From Verrucomicrobiota bacterium (lineage in GTDB: Bacteria > Verrucomicrobiota > Verrucomicrobiia > CAIQCK01): a DNA stretch of 64,000 nt. The notes under the pieces were generated by a model. That model saw only the letters and a program-made list of their open reading frames with translations, did no database searches and was not told the origin of the DNA. Where the stretch lies: NCBI GenBank assembly GCA_016222825.1, contig JACRQF010000015.1, forward strand, positions 485,646-549,645. The letters are read 5' to 3'. Positions 52,761 through 62,178 of this stretch are shown in pieces. The position numbers and the translations under genes were made by a program. Positions within the stretch are counted from its first letter, which is position 1. Each line of letters begins with the position of its first letter.

Positions 52761-54323
52761 TCACCAGTTCTCCAGCGGCAGCGCGTCTTTGTTTCCCGCA
52801 AGCGTTTGGTCCAGTTGCAGCAGCGCGTAGAGCAGGTAGCCGACGCCGTCTATCGCCTCGTAATACGGCTTGCAGGAATGGCCGCGCAACAGGCCGCGGT
52901 AGTAGAGCCGGCAGAGGCTTTCCTTCGCCACGTCGCGCGCGAACTGCAAATGCGCGGCGTCGCCGGTAAGCCGGTGCATCTGGAGGAAGAACGAGATCGT
53001 CTGGCCGTAAAGCTGCGCGTAGGTGCCGTGTGGCGCCCAGTCCGTCGCGTAGGACTGATACCACGTGCCGGTTTCGCACGCACGCGGCGGAAACGCGCGG
53101 CGAATGCAGCCGGCCCATCGTTGCGCGGTTTCCAGAAGAGCTTCGTCGCGCGTCAGCTTGTAAGCTTGCGCGTAAGCCTGCGCCGCGTAGAGCGGATGCT
53201 CGTAACCAGCCGCGTAAGGCTGCCAGAGGTCCATGTGGCCGCGCGGCTCGTATTGCGCGTAGCCGCCCCTTACGCGCGGCCCCGGCTCCGGCGAGCCGTC
53301 GAGTTTCAGACTACCCCAGAATCTGCCAGCTTGCGCGTCGTAGCCGTAACGCGCGCCGGCTTTCAGATATACCACGGCTTGCTCGCGGAACTTCGCCTCG
53401 CCGCTCAACTCCGCCGCACCCAGCAGCGAGTGGCACATCAAGCCGGAGATCGAGGTCTCGAAATGCGAGCCGTCGAACCGGTTCGTGCCGGCATTGGGGC
53501 GGTTGGGGATGAGGCTGGTCTTCGGGTCGCGCGCCTTCCAGTAGTAATCCGCCACGAGCCGCGCGCGGTCGAGCCACATCGGCTCCTTCGTCTGCGCGTG
53601 CATGAACGCGAACGCCCGCACAAACTCGCCGCCGCTCATCGCGAAGTCGCAGCCGCGATGTCCGTCGCCGTGGCGGTTGACTTCGCCGGTCTTCTTGTCA
53701 ATCACGTGCCACTGCCAGACCGCCTCGATCTCGCGCCGCACGGCTCCCTTGTCCACGCGCCAAAGCTCCGGCCACATCGCCTCCTGCACGTGAATCTCGT
53801 GCGGGTTGCCCATGTGGCCGGTCATCTCGTCGCGGAACACATCGTAGTGCCGATGCCAGCCCCACCAAAAGAAACCCTTGTCGTCCACCAGATGCTTCAT
53901 CCAGTGGCCCATGCACTTCTCGGCAAACTCCGCGTAGCGCATCTCGCCGCCGATTCGCGACAGCGCGAGCATCGCCCGCAACGTGGCTTGGTCGAAGTAG
54001 AGGTTCGCCCCTGCCGGCCCGCGCCGCTCGCGCCGAATCACGCGGAACTTCTCATCCACCGGCAGCGGAATTTCCGGGCAGTCGCGCGTGCGAACATCGA
54101 GGATGCTCACGAGGATGGGCGCGTGCGTCTTGCCGTAGTGGTCAGTGCCGCGGCTGATGAGCGCGTCGAGACACTCGCGCACATACTCGCGATACGGCCG
54201 CTGTTCGACCGTCTCCGGCTTCAGCCCGCTGTCGAGAATCTCCGGCGGCGCCGCTTCAACCGCTGCTGCTCCCAACGCCGCCAGTGCCGTCAGTATTGCC
54301 GCACGCATGAGTTTGCCTTTCAT
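52761..54323 (-). CDS. Exported (alpha/alpha)-barrel-type protein, possible polysaccharide-active enzyme
   Basis: The 520-residue product has a signal peptide (MRAAILTALAALGAAAVEA) and repeating helix pairs such as RAMLALSRIGGEMRYAEFAEKCMGHWM and AQAYAQAYKLTRDEALLETAQRW. These are typical of alpha/alpha toroids (e.g. GH88/GH105/GH127-like or polysaccharide lyases). Trp/His-rich FFWWGWHRHYDVF and FAMSGGEFVRAF may line an active cleft. I cannot assign a family. The ATG overlaps the stop of the propeller-methyltransferase gene by 4 bases. Confidence 0.75.
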   Translation of the reverse strand: MKGKLMRAAILTALAALGAAAVEAAPPEILDSGLKPETVEQRPYREYVRECLDALISRGTDHYGKTHAPILVSILDVRTRDCPEIPLPVDEKFRVIRRERRGPAGANLYFDQATLRAMLALSRIGGEMRYAEFAEKCMGHWMKHLVDDKGFFWWGWHRHYDVFRDEMTGHMGNPHEIHVQEAMWPELWRVDKGAVRREIEAVWQWHVIDKKTGEVNRHGDGHRGCDFAMSGGEFVRAFAFMHAQTKEPMWLDRARLVADYYWKARDPKTSLIPNRPNAGTNRFDGSHFETSISGLMCHSLLGAAELSGEAKFREQAVVYLKAGARYGYDAQAGRFWGSLKLDGSPEPGPRVRGGYAQYEPRGHMDLWQPYAAGYEHPLYAAQAYAQAYKLTRDEALLETAQRWAGCIRRAFPPRACETGTWYQSYATDWAPHGTYAQLYGQTISFFLQMHRLTGDAAHLQFARDVAKESLCRLYYRGLLRGHSCKPYYEAIDGVGYLLYALLQLDQTLAGNKDALPLENW

Positions 54324-57300
54324 CGCGGAATCAAAGCAATCGAAGTCTGGATTGGATAGCCGCATGTGCAGCCGGCGCTGGCTTCGGGCACCAGGATCAA
54401 GCCGCCGGCGGGGATGATGTTGATCCAGCAGCCGGGGCGGACGGCGTTGTCCAGGACGGTGTGGGTTCCGCTCTTGAGGTCGAACATCCGAGGATGGTCG
54501 TAGCGGCTAAATGCGCAGTTGGCGGAGGTGGAAACCGTGCCGCAATGGTTGCTCTTCTTCCATTTCCAAACATCCACCGCCGCGCCGGTGCTGAGGTCGC
54601 AGGCGAAGCCCGTGCCGTAGATGACGTCGCCCACGATGGCGGGATGCTGCACCTGCTCACCGTGCGGCCCTTGCAGGATGTGGTCGGGGACGGGCGTTTG
54701 CGTGTTCCGCCAGAGCCGCTTGCCGGTGCCGGCGTCGAACGCAGCGAGGTCGTAGCGGACGCGGCGGGCCTTCTCCACGAGCGCGTTCCGAGTTCCCGTC
54801 ACCAGCAGTTTGCCGCGCGCGTAGCTGAGATAGACGATGTGCTCGATGGCCTCCAGTTCCACCGGTATTCGCCAGGCGACTTTGCCGGTGCGGATGTCCA
54901 ACGCCACGAGGTCCGCTCCCTGACCGAGCAGTGTCGTAAGCTTCACGCGGCTGTCGGCCACCGTCCGCGAGGCGGGGTTTGCGCTTTCGATGAAATAGGC
55001 CCGCTGGCCGCCGAGCGCGATGGTGGAGTTGATGATGACGCCGCGCGCGGGCGCATACGTCCAGAGCCGGCGGCCGGTGGCGCGTTGGAGGGCGAAGAGC
55101 GAGTCGCTGCACACGACCGGCATGGAGTCGCGCCACAGGAGCACTTCGGTGTAGATGGTCTGGTCGCGGAACGTCCCGCCACGCCGCGTGACGCTGCCGA
55201 GCAGCAGGTCATTCTCAACGGCGACGTAACCCCATTCGGAGGAGGCGGGAACGTTGAAAGTCTTACGCAACTCGCCGGTCTGCGCATCGAGCGCAAGGCA
55301 GTCGCTGCCGGAGGCGACGTAGAGGCTGTCGTCCGCGGCGGCCATGTTGCCGCAGTTCTTGAACGCCGCCAGCCGGACCGAGTGCGGCACGTCGCGCTCC
55401 CACAGGATCGTGCCGTTGTAAGCATCCGCGGCCACCACGTAATTGTCGCCCGACACGAACAGGCGTCCGTTCTTGTAGAGCGGGCCGACGTTCTTGTCGT
55501 GGCGGTCGGGCATCTGGCGCGGGCCGGGCCGGCCGAACCATTGCAGGTCCACCGCGCCGGCGGCCATCGCGTCGCCGCTGCAAGCTGTGTTGCCCGCGTC
55601 GCCGTAAAAGTGCGACCACTCGCCCGCGCCCGGCAGCGTGCCGCGCTTGAGCGAGGCGACCGTCAAGCTGCCGGCGCGCTCAGCTTTCCAGCCGGGAACG
55701 CTCAGCTTGCCGGCGGCCATCAACACCGTCGTGCCGCCGCTGGGTCGCAACACACGTTGCACCTCGTCGAGTGAACCGGGCGGCTTGCCGGTGAGCAGCG
55801 TTTCCTCGGAGACGATCAGGTTCGCCCAGCACTTCTGGAACGGCAGCTTCGCGACGTCGCCTTGGTGAATCGTCACGCGCGTCCCGTAGAGTCCGGCTTC
55901 CGCGAGCCGGCGGCGCGACTCGGCAACGCGCTGCGCGTCCCGCTCGATGCCTATGACTTGGAACTGCGACCGCTTCGCGATCTCGTAAGCCAGCCGTCCG
56001 CTGCCAGAGCCGAGGACGAGGCAGTAGCCCTTCGTCACGCCCGCTCGTTGGATGGCAATCTGCGCAGCGTTGGCGAAGAGCGACGATTGCGCATCCTGTG
56101 GGAACGGCGACGGCTTCGCCGCTTCCTCGACGAACTCGAACGTGAGCGGCCCTCCCGGCGGCGGCGTGCCGGGCTGGAAGCAATGAATCATGCCGCGGTC
56201 GGTGCTCACGTAGAGCCGCCCGTCGCTGACGGCGAGGCCGTAGGCTTTGCCCTGCACGTTGCCGCGCCATGCCATCCCGCCGTCGGCGACATCGTAGGCC
56301 GTGACACGGTCCGGTTCACCGACGAAAATCGTCTTGCCGGCGAGGATCAACTCACAACCGTCGGGCACGGCGGTTTCCCACTTCACATAATCCCGCCGCG
56401 TCCCGCCCAGCTCGGCGATGCGTGTCTTGTCCTCCGGCGACTTTTTGGACTTCGCTTGCAAGCGGCTGAGTTCGAGCCAATGCGCACGGTCCACCGCGAT
56501 GAGCCGGTCCCGCGTGAGGATGTAGTTCATCGTCTTGTCCGCGACGACCCGCAGCCCGTCGGCGAACACAACCTTGTCCTTCGACAACGGCGAGCCAGCC
56601 TGGATGCCCGCCGTTTCGCCGGCGCTGTAGAGCACCGTGTCATCCACCAGCACCGCGAAACAACCGCCCGCCTGCCGGTTCGCGCCCGCGCCGGGCAGCG
56701 TCGCCACCGGCTTCCCGGTCGCGCGGTCGAACGCCACCGGCGCCGTGCGGCCCGTCGGCACGTAAAGGTGCGACGCCGACGCGAGCAGGTAGCCTTGCGA
56801 GACAATCTCAATCGGTTGTTTCCAGAGTTCTTTGCCGTTCTTCGCACTGACGGCACAGAGGAAGTTGCCCTGCGACGGGAACAGGCCCGCGCAGAAATAA
56901 ACGACGCCCGCGTCCACCACGACGCCGCAACGCACCGGCCAGAGCGACATCATCCGGCCATTGCCCGGCAGCCGGCGCTCTTCCGGCCCGCCGCGATATT
57001 TCCAGACGAGAACGCCATCTTCGGCGCGCAGGCAATACATGCAGCCGTCATCCGAGCCGACATACACCCGCCCGTCCGCGACCACTGGCGCGAGCCGCAC
57101 CGGCCCGTCGGTGGTAAACGACCAGCGAACGCGTCCGTCAGCGGCGTCGAGACAACGCACCGTGTCGTCGCTCGACGAGCCGTAGAAGAGCGCGCCGTTC
57201 GCGACCGCCACGTGAAACGCGCGGTCGAACGTAGTCGTAGGGCCAAGGTTCGCGACGCGGCGGTAAACGTCCTGCTTTGCGGGCAGCTCCGGCCACGCCG

Positions 57301-57472
57301 GACTGGGCGCAGCCGATCTATGCATCCACACTTCCGCCAGCGGCAGCTTGATGTCTTCCACCGCGATGCCGCTGCGTTGCGCATCGTGCCGGTAGGCCGG
57401 CCATGCCGCCCAAGCCGACGCCGCGCCGGCCATCCAGAGTGTCAGTGCGAGAAGATAACGTGTGATGTTCAT
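54320..57472 (-). CDS. PQQ-type propeller protein with embedded methyltransferase-like domain, exported
   Basis: A 1050-residue exported protein (signal MNITRYLLALTLWMAGAASAWA). Residues about 25-440 and 640-1050 are PQQ-like propeller blades (VRWSFTTDGPVRLAPVVADGRVYVGSDDG). Between them (about 475-620) lies a class I methyltransferase fold: YCLVLGSGSGRLAYEIAKR, VIGIERDAQRVAESRRRL and HQGDVAKLPF. Presence of a SAM-type domain in an exported protein is odd; it may bind another ligand. AAGGA precedes the ATG. The downstream toroid gene overlaps it by 4 bases. Confidence 0.85.
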   Translation of the reverse strand: MNITRYLLALTLWMAGAASAWAAWPAYRHDAQRSGIAVEDIKLPLAEVWMHRSAAPSPAWPELPAKQDVYRRVANLGPTTTFDRAFHVAVANGALFYGSSSDDTVRCLDAADGRVRWSFTTDGPVRLAPVVADGRVYVGSDDGCMYCLRAEDGVLVWKYRGGPEERRLPGNGRMMSLWPVRCGVVVDAGVVYFCAGLFPSQGNFLCAVSAKNGKELWKQPIEIVSQGYLLASASHLYVPTGRTAPVAFDRATGKPVATLPGAGANRQAGGCFAVLVDDTVLYSAGETAGIQAGSPLSKDKVVFADGLRVVADKTMNYILTRDRLIAVDRAHWLELSRLQAKSKKSPEDKTRIAELGGTRRDYVKWETAVPDGCELILAGKTIFVGEPDRVTAYDVADGGMAWRGNVQGKAYGLAVSDGRLYVSTDRGMIHCFQPGTPPPGGPLTFEFVEEAAKPSPFPQDAQSSLFANAAQIAIQRAGVTKGYCLVLGSGSGRLAYEIAKRSQFQVIGIERDAQRVAESRRRLAEAGLYGTRVTIHQGDVAKLPFQKCWANLIVSEETLLTGKPPGSLDEVQRVLRPSGGTTVLMAAGKLSVPGWKAERAGSLTVASLKRGTLPGAGEWSHFYGDAGNTACSGDAMAAGAVDLQWFGRPGPRQMPDRHDKNVGPLYKNGRLFVSGDNYVVAADAYNGTILWERDVPHSVRLAAFKNCGNMAAADDSLYVASGSDCLALDAQTGELRKTFNVPASSEWGYVAVENDLLLGSVTRRGGTFRDQTIYTEVLLWRDSMPVVCSDSLFALQRATGRRLWTYAPARGVIINSTIALGGQRAYFIESANPASRTVADSRVKLTTLLGQGADLVALDIRTGKVAWRIPVELEAIEHIVYLSYARGKLLVTGTRNALVEKARRVRYDLAAFDAGTGKRLWRNTQTPVPDHILQGPHGEQVQHPAIVGDVIYGTGFACDLSTGAAVDVWKWKKSNHCGTVSTSANCAFSRYDHPRMFDLKSGTHTVLDNAVRPGCWINIIPAGGLILVPEASAGCTCGYPIQTSIALIPR

Positions 57473-57484
57473 AGTTGGGATTCC

Positions 57485-60037
57485 TTAGCGGAGATTTGTC
57501 ACTGTGCGTCGCACCCAGCAGCAGCCACAGACGCACTGGGCGTCGCGGCCACAGGTGCCGGCGATGTCGCGGCCGGGCAACGGACCGATGGCGGCTTCGA
57601 CGAGCCGCCGCATTTCTATGTAGTTGGGATCGGAGGTGTCGTGCCAGCAAATTTCGGAAACTTGTCCCCAGCCGCCCGCCGACGCCGCCAGCGGCGCTTT
57701 CAACGCGCGGCTCTCTTCCGGCAGCGCCACGTTCACCAGCGCGGCGAACGGCGCCTCGGCAAGGACCGCGCCAAATCTTGCGCGCACGTGCTCGCGCAAC
57801 GCCCGCTCGCCGTCGGGCGACGGCTCGCGCCACTCGGGTTTATTCCACGAATAGTCGCCGTAGCAGATGGCGTTCATGTCCAGCCAGTCAGCGATGCGCG
57901 CGAAATTCTCGCGGTCGAGCCGCACGCGCGGCTGGCCGTTCTTGTCGGGATGGCCGGCCAGCAGCATCGGCGCGAGCCGGCCGGCGTGGGCGAAGTAATC
58001 CTTCGGTTTGCTGAAGTCGCTCTCCATGTCGCCTTGCGCCACCGCCACCAAGCCCGTGCGCGTCATGAGCGACTCGTAGGCGATGCTCACGCGCATCTTG
58101 TTCGGGCCGGGCCATTGCTTGCGTGGGAACGTGACCGGCTGGAGCGTGCCGAGCAGATTGATGCCGCCGTCGGTGCGTTCCGGTCCGTGGCAAGTGATGC
58201 AGTAACGGTCGAGCACGGGCTGGACAGTCTTGGCGAAACTGAGGCCGCCTTCGTAGCGCGGGCCGGCGGGCGGCTGGAGGTCGTAGATTTTCGGGCGGGC
58301 GTGTCGTGAGGCGCGGTCGGGAGCGTCGTGACGCGATTCGTGGCAGCCGATGCAGCCGGCTTCCTCGCCCGGTTGCAGGTAAGCCAGCGCCCGCATCGTC
58401 ATGACGGCCATGCCGTTCCTGTCCACGAGCTGGAAGAACAGCGGCTGGCCCGCTGGCGCGCGAAACGCCACGGAGCCGTTCGCGTCCACCGGCGCGGTGC
58501 CGAGGATGCGTTTGGGCATTTCATAGACGGCGACACTGCGGCCCGGCGGCGTCTCGACGGTTTGCGGGAACACGCGCACTACGCGCACGGCCGCGATGCT
58601 ACCGGGGGCGATGGGCTGGCTCGATTGATAGACGTTCTGGATGTAGAACGTGCCCGTCGGTTCCGTGGCCGTCGTCAACGCGCTCGGCAACACCGGCGGC
58701 TTGGGGCGCGGCACGAGCGGCATCGGCGAGACGCACGACACCTGCGGGTCGCGGTAGATCAACTCACGCCCGCCGAGCGTATCCACCAGATAGATGCCGT
58801 AGGCGTTCGCGCTCTGCGGCGGTTTGTTTTCCCTCGCGAGCGGCTCCGGCGTGTAGGCGGCGAGGAACAAATCCTCGCTGAGCGGCCACGGCGTTGTGAA
58901 CGCGCCCACCGGCCAGCCTTCGGTTTCCGGAAACGCGATCTCCGGCGTGATGCGCTTGATCGGCTCCAAACCGTCGAGTCCTGCGCGCGGATCCACCACG
59001 ATGATCGAGCCGGCCGTGTAGGCATGATGCGCCGCCGCGGTGCAGACGAGCTTGTGCGATCCGGGAATCTGGCGGGGCTCGGCGCTGTTGCAAGGATTGC
59101 GGGTGAGGTTGCCGTAGAGACTGGCGGTGCCGGTGCCGTCGGGATGTGTCACCCAGATGCTTTGGAAATGATACGAGTGGCGGTTCGTGTAGTCCCAGCG
59201 AGAGTAAACGATGCGGCCGTCGTCGAGCAGGCTCGGTTCCCACTCCGGTGCTTCGGCAAACGAAAGCTGGCGGATGTTGCGCCCGTCGGCGTCGCAGCGA
59301 TAGAGCAGGAAGTTCGCGAAATAGCGCCCGCCGTATTGGCAGCGGATGTGGGTCTGTGGCCGCGTGCTGATGAACGCGATGCCGCCGTCGGGCAAATAGC
59401 ACGGATCGAAATCCTCCACCAACGAAGTCTGCCGTCCTTCCTCGCCGGCAGCGCGGTCGGCTGCGCGCCCCGTGAGTTGGCGCAGGCCCTTGCCGTCAGT
59501 TCCGATCTCCCAGAGGAAAAACTGCCGCAAGTTCGGGTCCGCCGGCGTGTGATCGCAGAACGCGAACACCACGCGCCTCGCGTCGAACGACAACTCCGGA
59601 TGCATCGTCGAGCCTGCCGGCAAGCGCTCCTTGAACAACAGCGTCTCGCGCGGCTGGCTCTTCCAGTTTTCAATCACCACCAGGCCGGGGCCAGGCCGGC
59701 TGTAGCGGCCAAGGTATTGACGTGACTGGTGCGAGTAGCTCGGCGTCGGGCACTTGTTGATGAGCAGTCGGTCGAAGTCCAGCAGCGGATGCGAGAAGAT
59801 GATCTGTCGCCGCAGTTGCCGCACGCGCTGGCAGAGTTCGGCGCGGTTGGCGTCGCGTGTGGTTGCGCGCTGCTCCAGTTCTTTCAGCTTTGCCGCCAAC
59901 GCCGGGCAGGGCCGGCTCTTCTGGACGAAGTCGAGTGTCTTGCGAGCGAGTGTCATCGCATGGTCGAGTTCGTCGGCGTGCGCGCACGCCGACGCAATCA
60001 AAACCGCAAAGAAGAAGAAACGGCACGCGAATCTCAT
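57485..60037 (-). CDS. HzsA-related propeller protein with two CxxCH motifs, exported
   Basis: 850 residues with signal MRFACRFFFFAVLIASACAHA. An N-terminal helical part leads to PLLDFDRLLINKCPTP, then PD40 propeller blades (ELSFDARRVVFAF, DPCYLPDGGIAFISTR, EPSLLDDGRIVYSRWDY). Haem motifs are CIGCHESRH and YCITCHGPERTDGG. This is the HzsA-related architecture common in Planctomycetota and Verrucomicrobiota, and it parallels the first half of the protein at 20413-24588 but lacks the discoidin and FGE parts. Likely an exported haem protein of unknown redox partner. The propeller-methyltransferase gene follows after 12 bases. Confidence 0.86.
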   Translation of the reverse strand: MRFACRFFFFAVLIASACAHADELDHAMTLARKTLDFVQKSRPCPALAAKLKELEQRATTRDANRAELCQRVRQLRRQIIFSHPLLDFDRLLINKCPTPSYSHQSRQYLGRYSRPGPGLVVIENWKSQPRETLLFKERLPAGSTMHPELSFDARRVVFAFCDHTPADPNLRQFFLWEIGTDGKGLRQLTGRAADRAAGEEGRQTSLVEDFDPCYLPDGGIAFISTRPQTHIRCQYGGRYFANFLLYRCDADGRNIRQLSFAEAPEWEPSLLDDGRIVYSRWDYTNRHSYHFQSIWVTHPDGTGTASLYGNLTRNPCNSAEPRQIPGSHKLVCTAAAHHAYTAGSIIVVDPRAGLDGLEPIKRITPEIAFPETEGWPVGAFTTPWPLSEDLFLAAYTPEPLARENKPPQSANAYGIYLVDTLGGRELIYRDPQVSCVSPMPLVPRPKPPVLPSALTTATEPTGTFYIQNVYQSSQPIAPGSIAAVRVVRVFPQTVETPPGRSVAVYEMPKRILGTAPVDANGSVAFRAPAGQPLFFQLVDRNGMAVMTMRALAYLQPGEEAGCIGCHESRHDAPDRASRHARPKIYDLQPPAGPRYEGGLSFAKTVQPVLDRYCITCHGPERTDGGINLLGTLQPVTFPRKQWPGPNKMRVSIAYESLMTRTGLVAVAQGDMESDFSKPKDYFAHAGRLAPMLLAGHPDKNGQPRVRLDRENFARIADWLDMNAICYGDYSWNKPEWREPSPDGERALREHVRARFGAVLAEAPFAALVNVALPEESRALKAPLAASAGGWGQVSEICWHDTSDPNYIEMRRLVEAAIGPLPGRDIAGTCGRDAQCVCGCCWVRRTVTNLR

Positions 60038-60092
60038 CGCATTCTTGCCACACTCAATTCCAACCACTGTGGGCCAGACAGGAGTGTCTGGC

Positions 60093-61376
60093 CTACGAGC
60101 GTCCTGCGCCGAGCCGGTCCAGAAAATCCGCCAGATGCACAACCTCGATGTCGGCACGGCCCGCGATTGCGAGGCCGGCGCGAATCTGCAACATGCAGCC
60201 GGGGTTGGTCGTCACCACCACCGCCGCGCCGGTCTTGAGGATGTTTGACACCTTGCGTTTTTGGAGCCGCGACGCCATATCGGGCTGGGTGAGGTTGTAG
60301 CTGCCGGCACTGCCGCAGCAGAGGTCGCTCTCCGGCAGTTCGACGTAGCGGCTGCCGCAGACCGCCTTCAGCAGGTCGCGCGGCTGCTGGCGGATGCCCT
60401 GCGCGTGGTTGAGATGGCAGGCGTCGTGATAAGTGACGACCGGCATGGAATCGGCCTTGAGCGTGAGAGAACGCGGGTTGAGAATCTCGACCATGTCGCG
60501 GACCTTGCCGGCGAACACCTTGGCGCGCTCGGCCCACGCGGGGTCGTCCTTGAGCAAGAGTCCGTATTCCTTGAGCGTCGCGCCGCAACCGGAGCCGCCG
60601 ATGACGATGTGGTCCACCGCGAACCGCTCGAAGACCGCGATGTTCTGGCGGGCGCAATCGCGCGCCTTCGCCAACTGCCCGCTGTGCGAGAAAAGCGCGC
60701 CGCAGCATCCCTGCCCCGGCGGCGTCACAACATCGAAACCCGCGCGTGTCAGCAGCCGCACGACGGCGCTGTTGGTCGGGCCGAACATGACGCTCTGCAC
60801 GCAGCCTTCGATAAAGCCGATCCGGCCCTTCTTTTCCGTCACGACGGCGGGCGTGGTCAACGGCAGCGGTTCGCTGCGGAAATCCGCCGGCACCAGCGAC
60901 GTCATCGGGCGCGTGAAAGCCGGCAGCCAGCCTTCGAGGCCGAGCCAACGGATGAACTTTAACGGCGCGAGCGCGAGCTTCGTCCGCCACGGATAGGGAA
61001 ACACCTGCTCGACGAGCACTCGCCGCAGCAATGTCTGGTAAAGCGAACGGTGATGATGGTGCTCGATGAAGTCGCGCGTGTGCTCGATCAACTCGCCGTA
61101 GTGGACGCTGCCCGGGCAAGCCGTCTGGCAGCCGAGACAGCCGAGGCAGACGTCGAGCGGCTGCACGGTCGCGTCGTTGAGCGGCGCGCGCCCGCTGAGA
61201 AGCTGGCGCATGAGATAGATGCGGCCGCGCGGCGAGAGGTTTTCGTCGCCGGTCTCCAGGTAGGTCGGGCACGACGCCAGGCACAGCCCGCAGTGAACGC
61301 AGGTCAGCGCGGTCCGCTCGTCTATGAACGGCTTAAGCACGGCGGGCTTGGAGTTTGTTGGCTGGGTCGAACTCAT
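60093..61376 (-). CDS. glcF: Glycolate oxidase iron-sulfur subunit
   Basis: A 427-residue protein with two 4Fe-4S ferredoxin motifs, CVHCGLCLASCP near residue 30 and CLGCLGCQTACPG near residue 80. Two cysteine-rich CCG domains follow (GQGCCGALFSHSGQ and ESDLCCGSAGSY). This is the electron-transfer subunit of the GlcDEF glycolate oxidase, which turns glycolate into glyoxylate at the membrane. Its start overlaps the end of glcE by 44 bases. Confidence 0.94.
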   Translation of the reverse strand: MSSTQPTNSKPAVLKPFIDERTALTCVHCGLCLASCPTYLETGDENLSPRGRIYLMRQLLSGRAPLNDATVQPLDVCLGCLGCQTACPGSVHYGELIEHTRDFIEHHHHRSLYQTLLRRVLVEQVFPYPWRTKLALAPLKFIRWLGLEGWLPAFTRPMTSLVPADFRSEPLPLTTPAVVTEKKGRIGFIEGCVQSVMFGPTNSAVVRLLTRAGFDVVTPPGQGCCGALFSHSGQLAKARDCARQNIAVFERFAVDHIVIGGSGCGATLKEYGLLLKDDPAWAERAKVFAGKVRDMVEILNPRSLTLKADSMPVVTYHDACHLNHAQGIRQQPRDLLKAVCGSRYVELPESDLCCGSAGSYNLTQPDMASRLQKRKVSNILKTGAAVVVTTNPGCMLQIRAGLAIAGRADIEVVHLADFLDRLGAGRS

Positions 61377-62178
61377 GCTTCAGTCGTTGCATCAACCTGG
61401 CGGCCGGCGCGAGGCCGGTTCCCTGATCCTCGCCGCGATAGTAAATGACGCCGTTGCCCGCGCGCGCCACGAGTGCCGAGACGCCGCGCATGGCAGCGAT
61501 GGTCGCGGCGAGCTTGGACGGCAGCACGGAGAGCTTGTGCACCGGGCCGGTGGCGGTGGTGGCCCATAATTGCTCGTCGTAGTCGAGTTTGGTATCGGCG
61601 ACGGCGGCGAGCAAGCCGGTCTGCTTGCACTGCCAATCAACCTCCTCGCGCGTTCCCGCGAAGCCGACGACAACGGTCCACGGCCCCGCGCCGTTGGCGT
61701 TGTGCAGATCGAGGACTGTCGGCGTCAGTTCAGTGGTGTCGAGCTTCTCCACAAATTCGCACGCCGCCTCGACGGTCGGGAACGTCACTTTCCCGAACTG
61801 TTCCGCCTCCGGCCGCGGCTGCACTTTGAAACATATCTCCTCCACCGTCGCGAGTTCGCCGCGCGCGCCGGTGAAGAGGCGGCAGAGGTCGTAGCCGGCG
61901 GCGTTTTTCACCACATCCGCGCCAGACTTGATCATCCGTCCGTCGGCCATCTCGGCGCGCATGCTCAGGATGTGCTCGCGGACCGTTCCGTAGCCGTAGC
62001 GACGCGGCCCGCTGAGGTCGCAATCCACAATCTCGCCGATAGTGAGCCGCGTCGGATTCGGCGGGTCCATCGGCAACCACTGGTTGCGCGGCGCGAGGTG
62101 CTGCTGGAGCGCGGCCAACGTCGTGTCCGCAGTCACGGTCACGGTGAGATCGTCTGGAGCGTAAGCCACGATGCTCAT
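61333..62178 (-). CDS. glcE: Glycolate oxidase FAD-binding subunit
   Basis: 281 residues with a partial FAD-linked oxidase fold: QWLPMDPPNPTRLTIGEIVDC, MADGRMIKSGADVVKNAAGYDL and LFTGARGELATVEEICFKV. This is the GlcE subunit, shorter than GlcD. The ATG at 62178 overlaps the stop of glcD (ATGA), and the gene runs 44 bases into glcF, so all three are coupled. Confidence 0.92.
   Translation of the reverse strand: MSIVAYAPDDLTVTVTADTTLAALQQHLAPRNQWLPMDPPNPTRLTIGEIVDCDLSGPRRYGYGTVREHILSMRAEMADGRMIKSGADVVKNAAGYDLCRLFTGARGELATVEEICFKVQPRPEAEQFGKVTFPTVEAACEFVEKLDTTELTPTVLDLHNANGAGPWTVVVGFAGTREEVDWQCKQTGLLAAVADTKLDYDEQLWATTATGPVHKLSVLPSKLAATIAAMRGVSALVARAGNGVIYYRGEDQGTGLAPAARLMQRLKHEFDPANKLQARRA

Noticed and set aside
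54320..60037. Hydrazine synthase (anammox) genes
   Set aside because: The HzsA-related proteins share architecture only. No HzsB/C, hydrazine dehydrogenase or other anammox genes are seen, and HzsA-like proteins are widespread in PVC bacteria.
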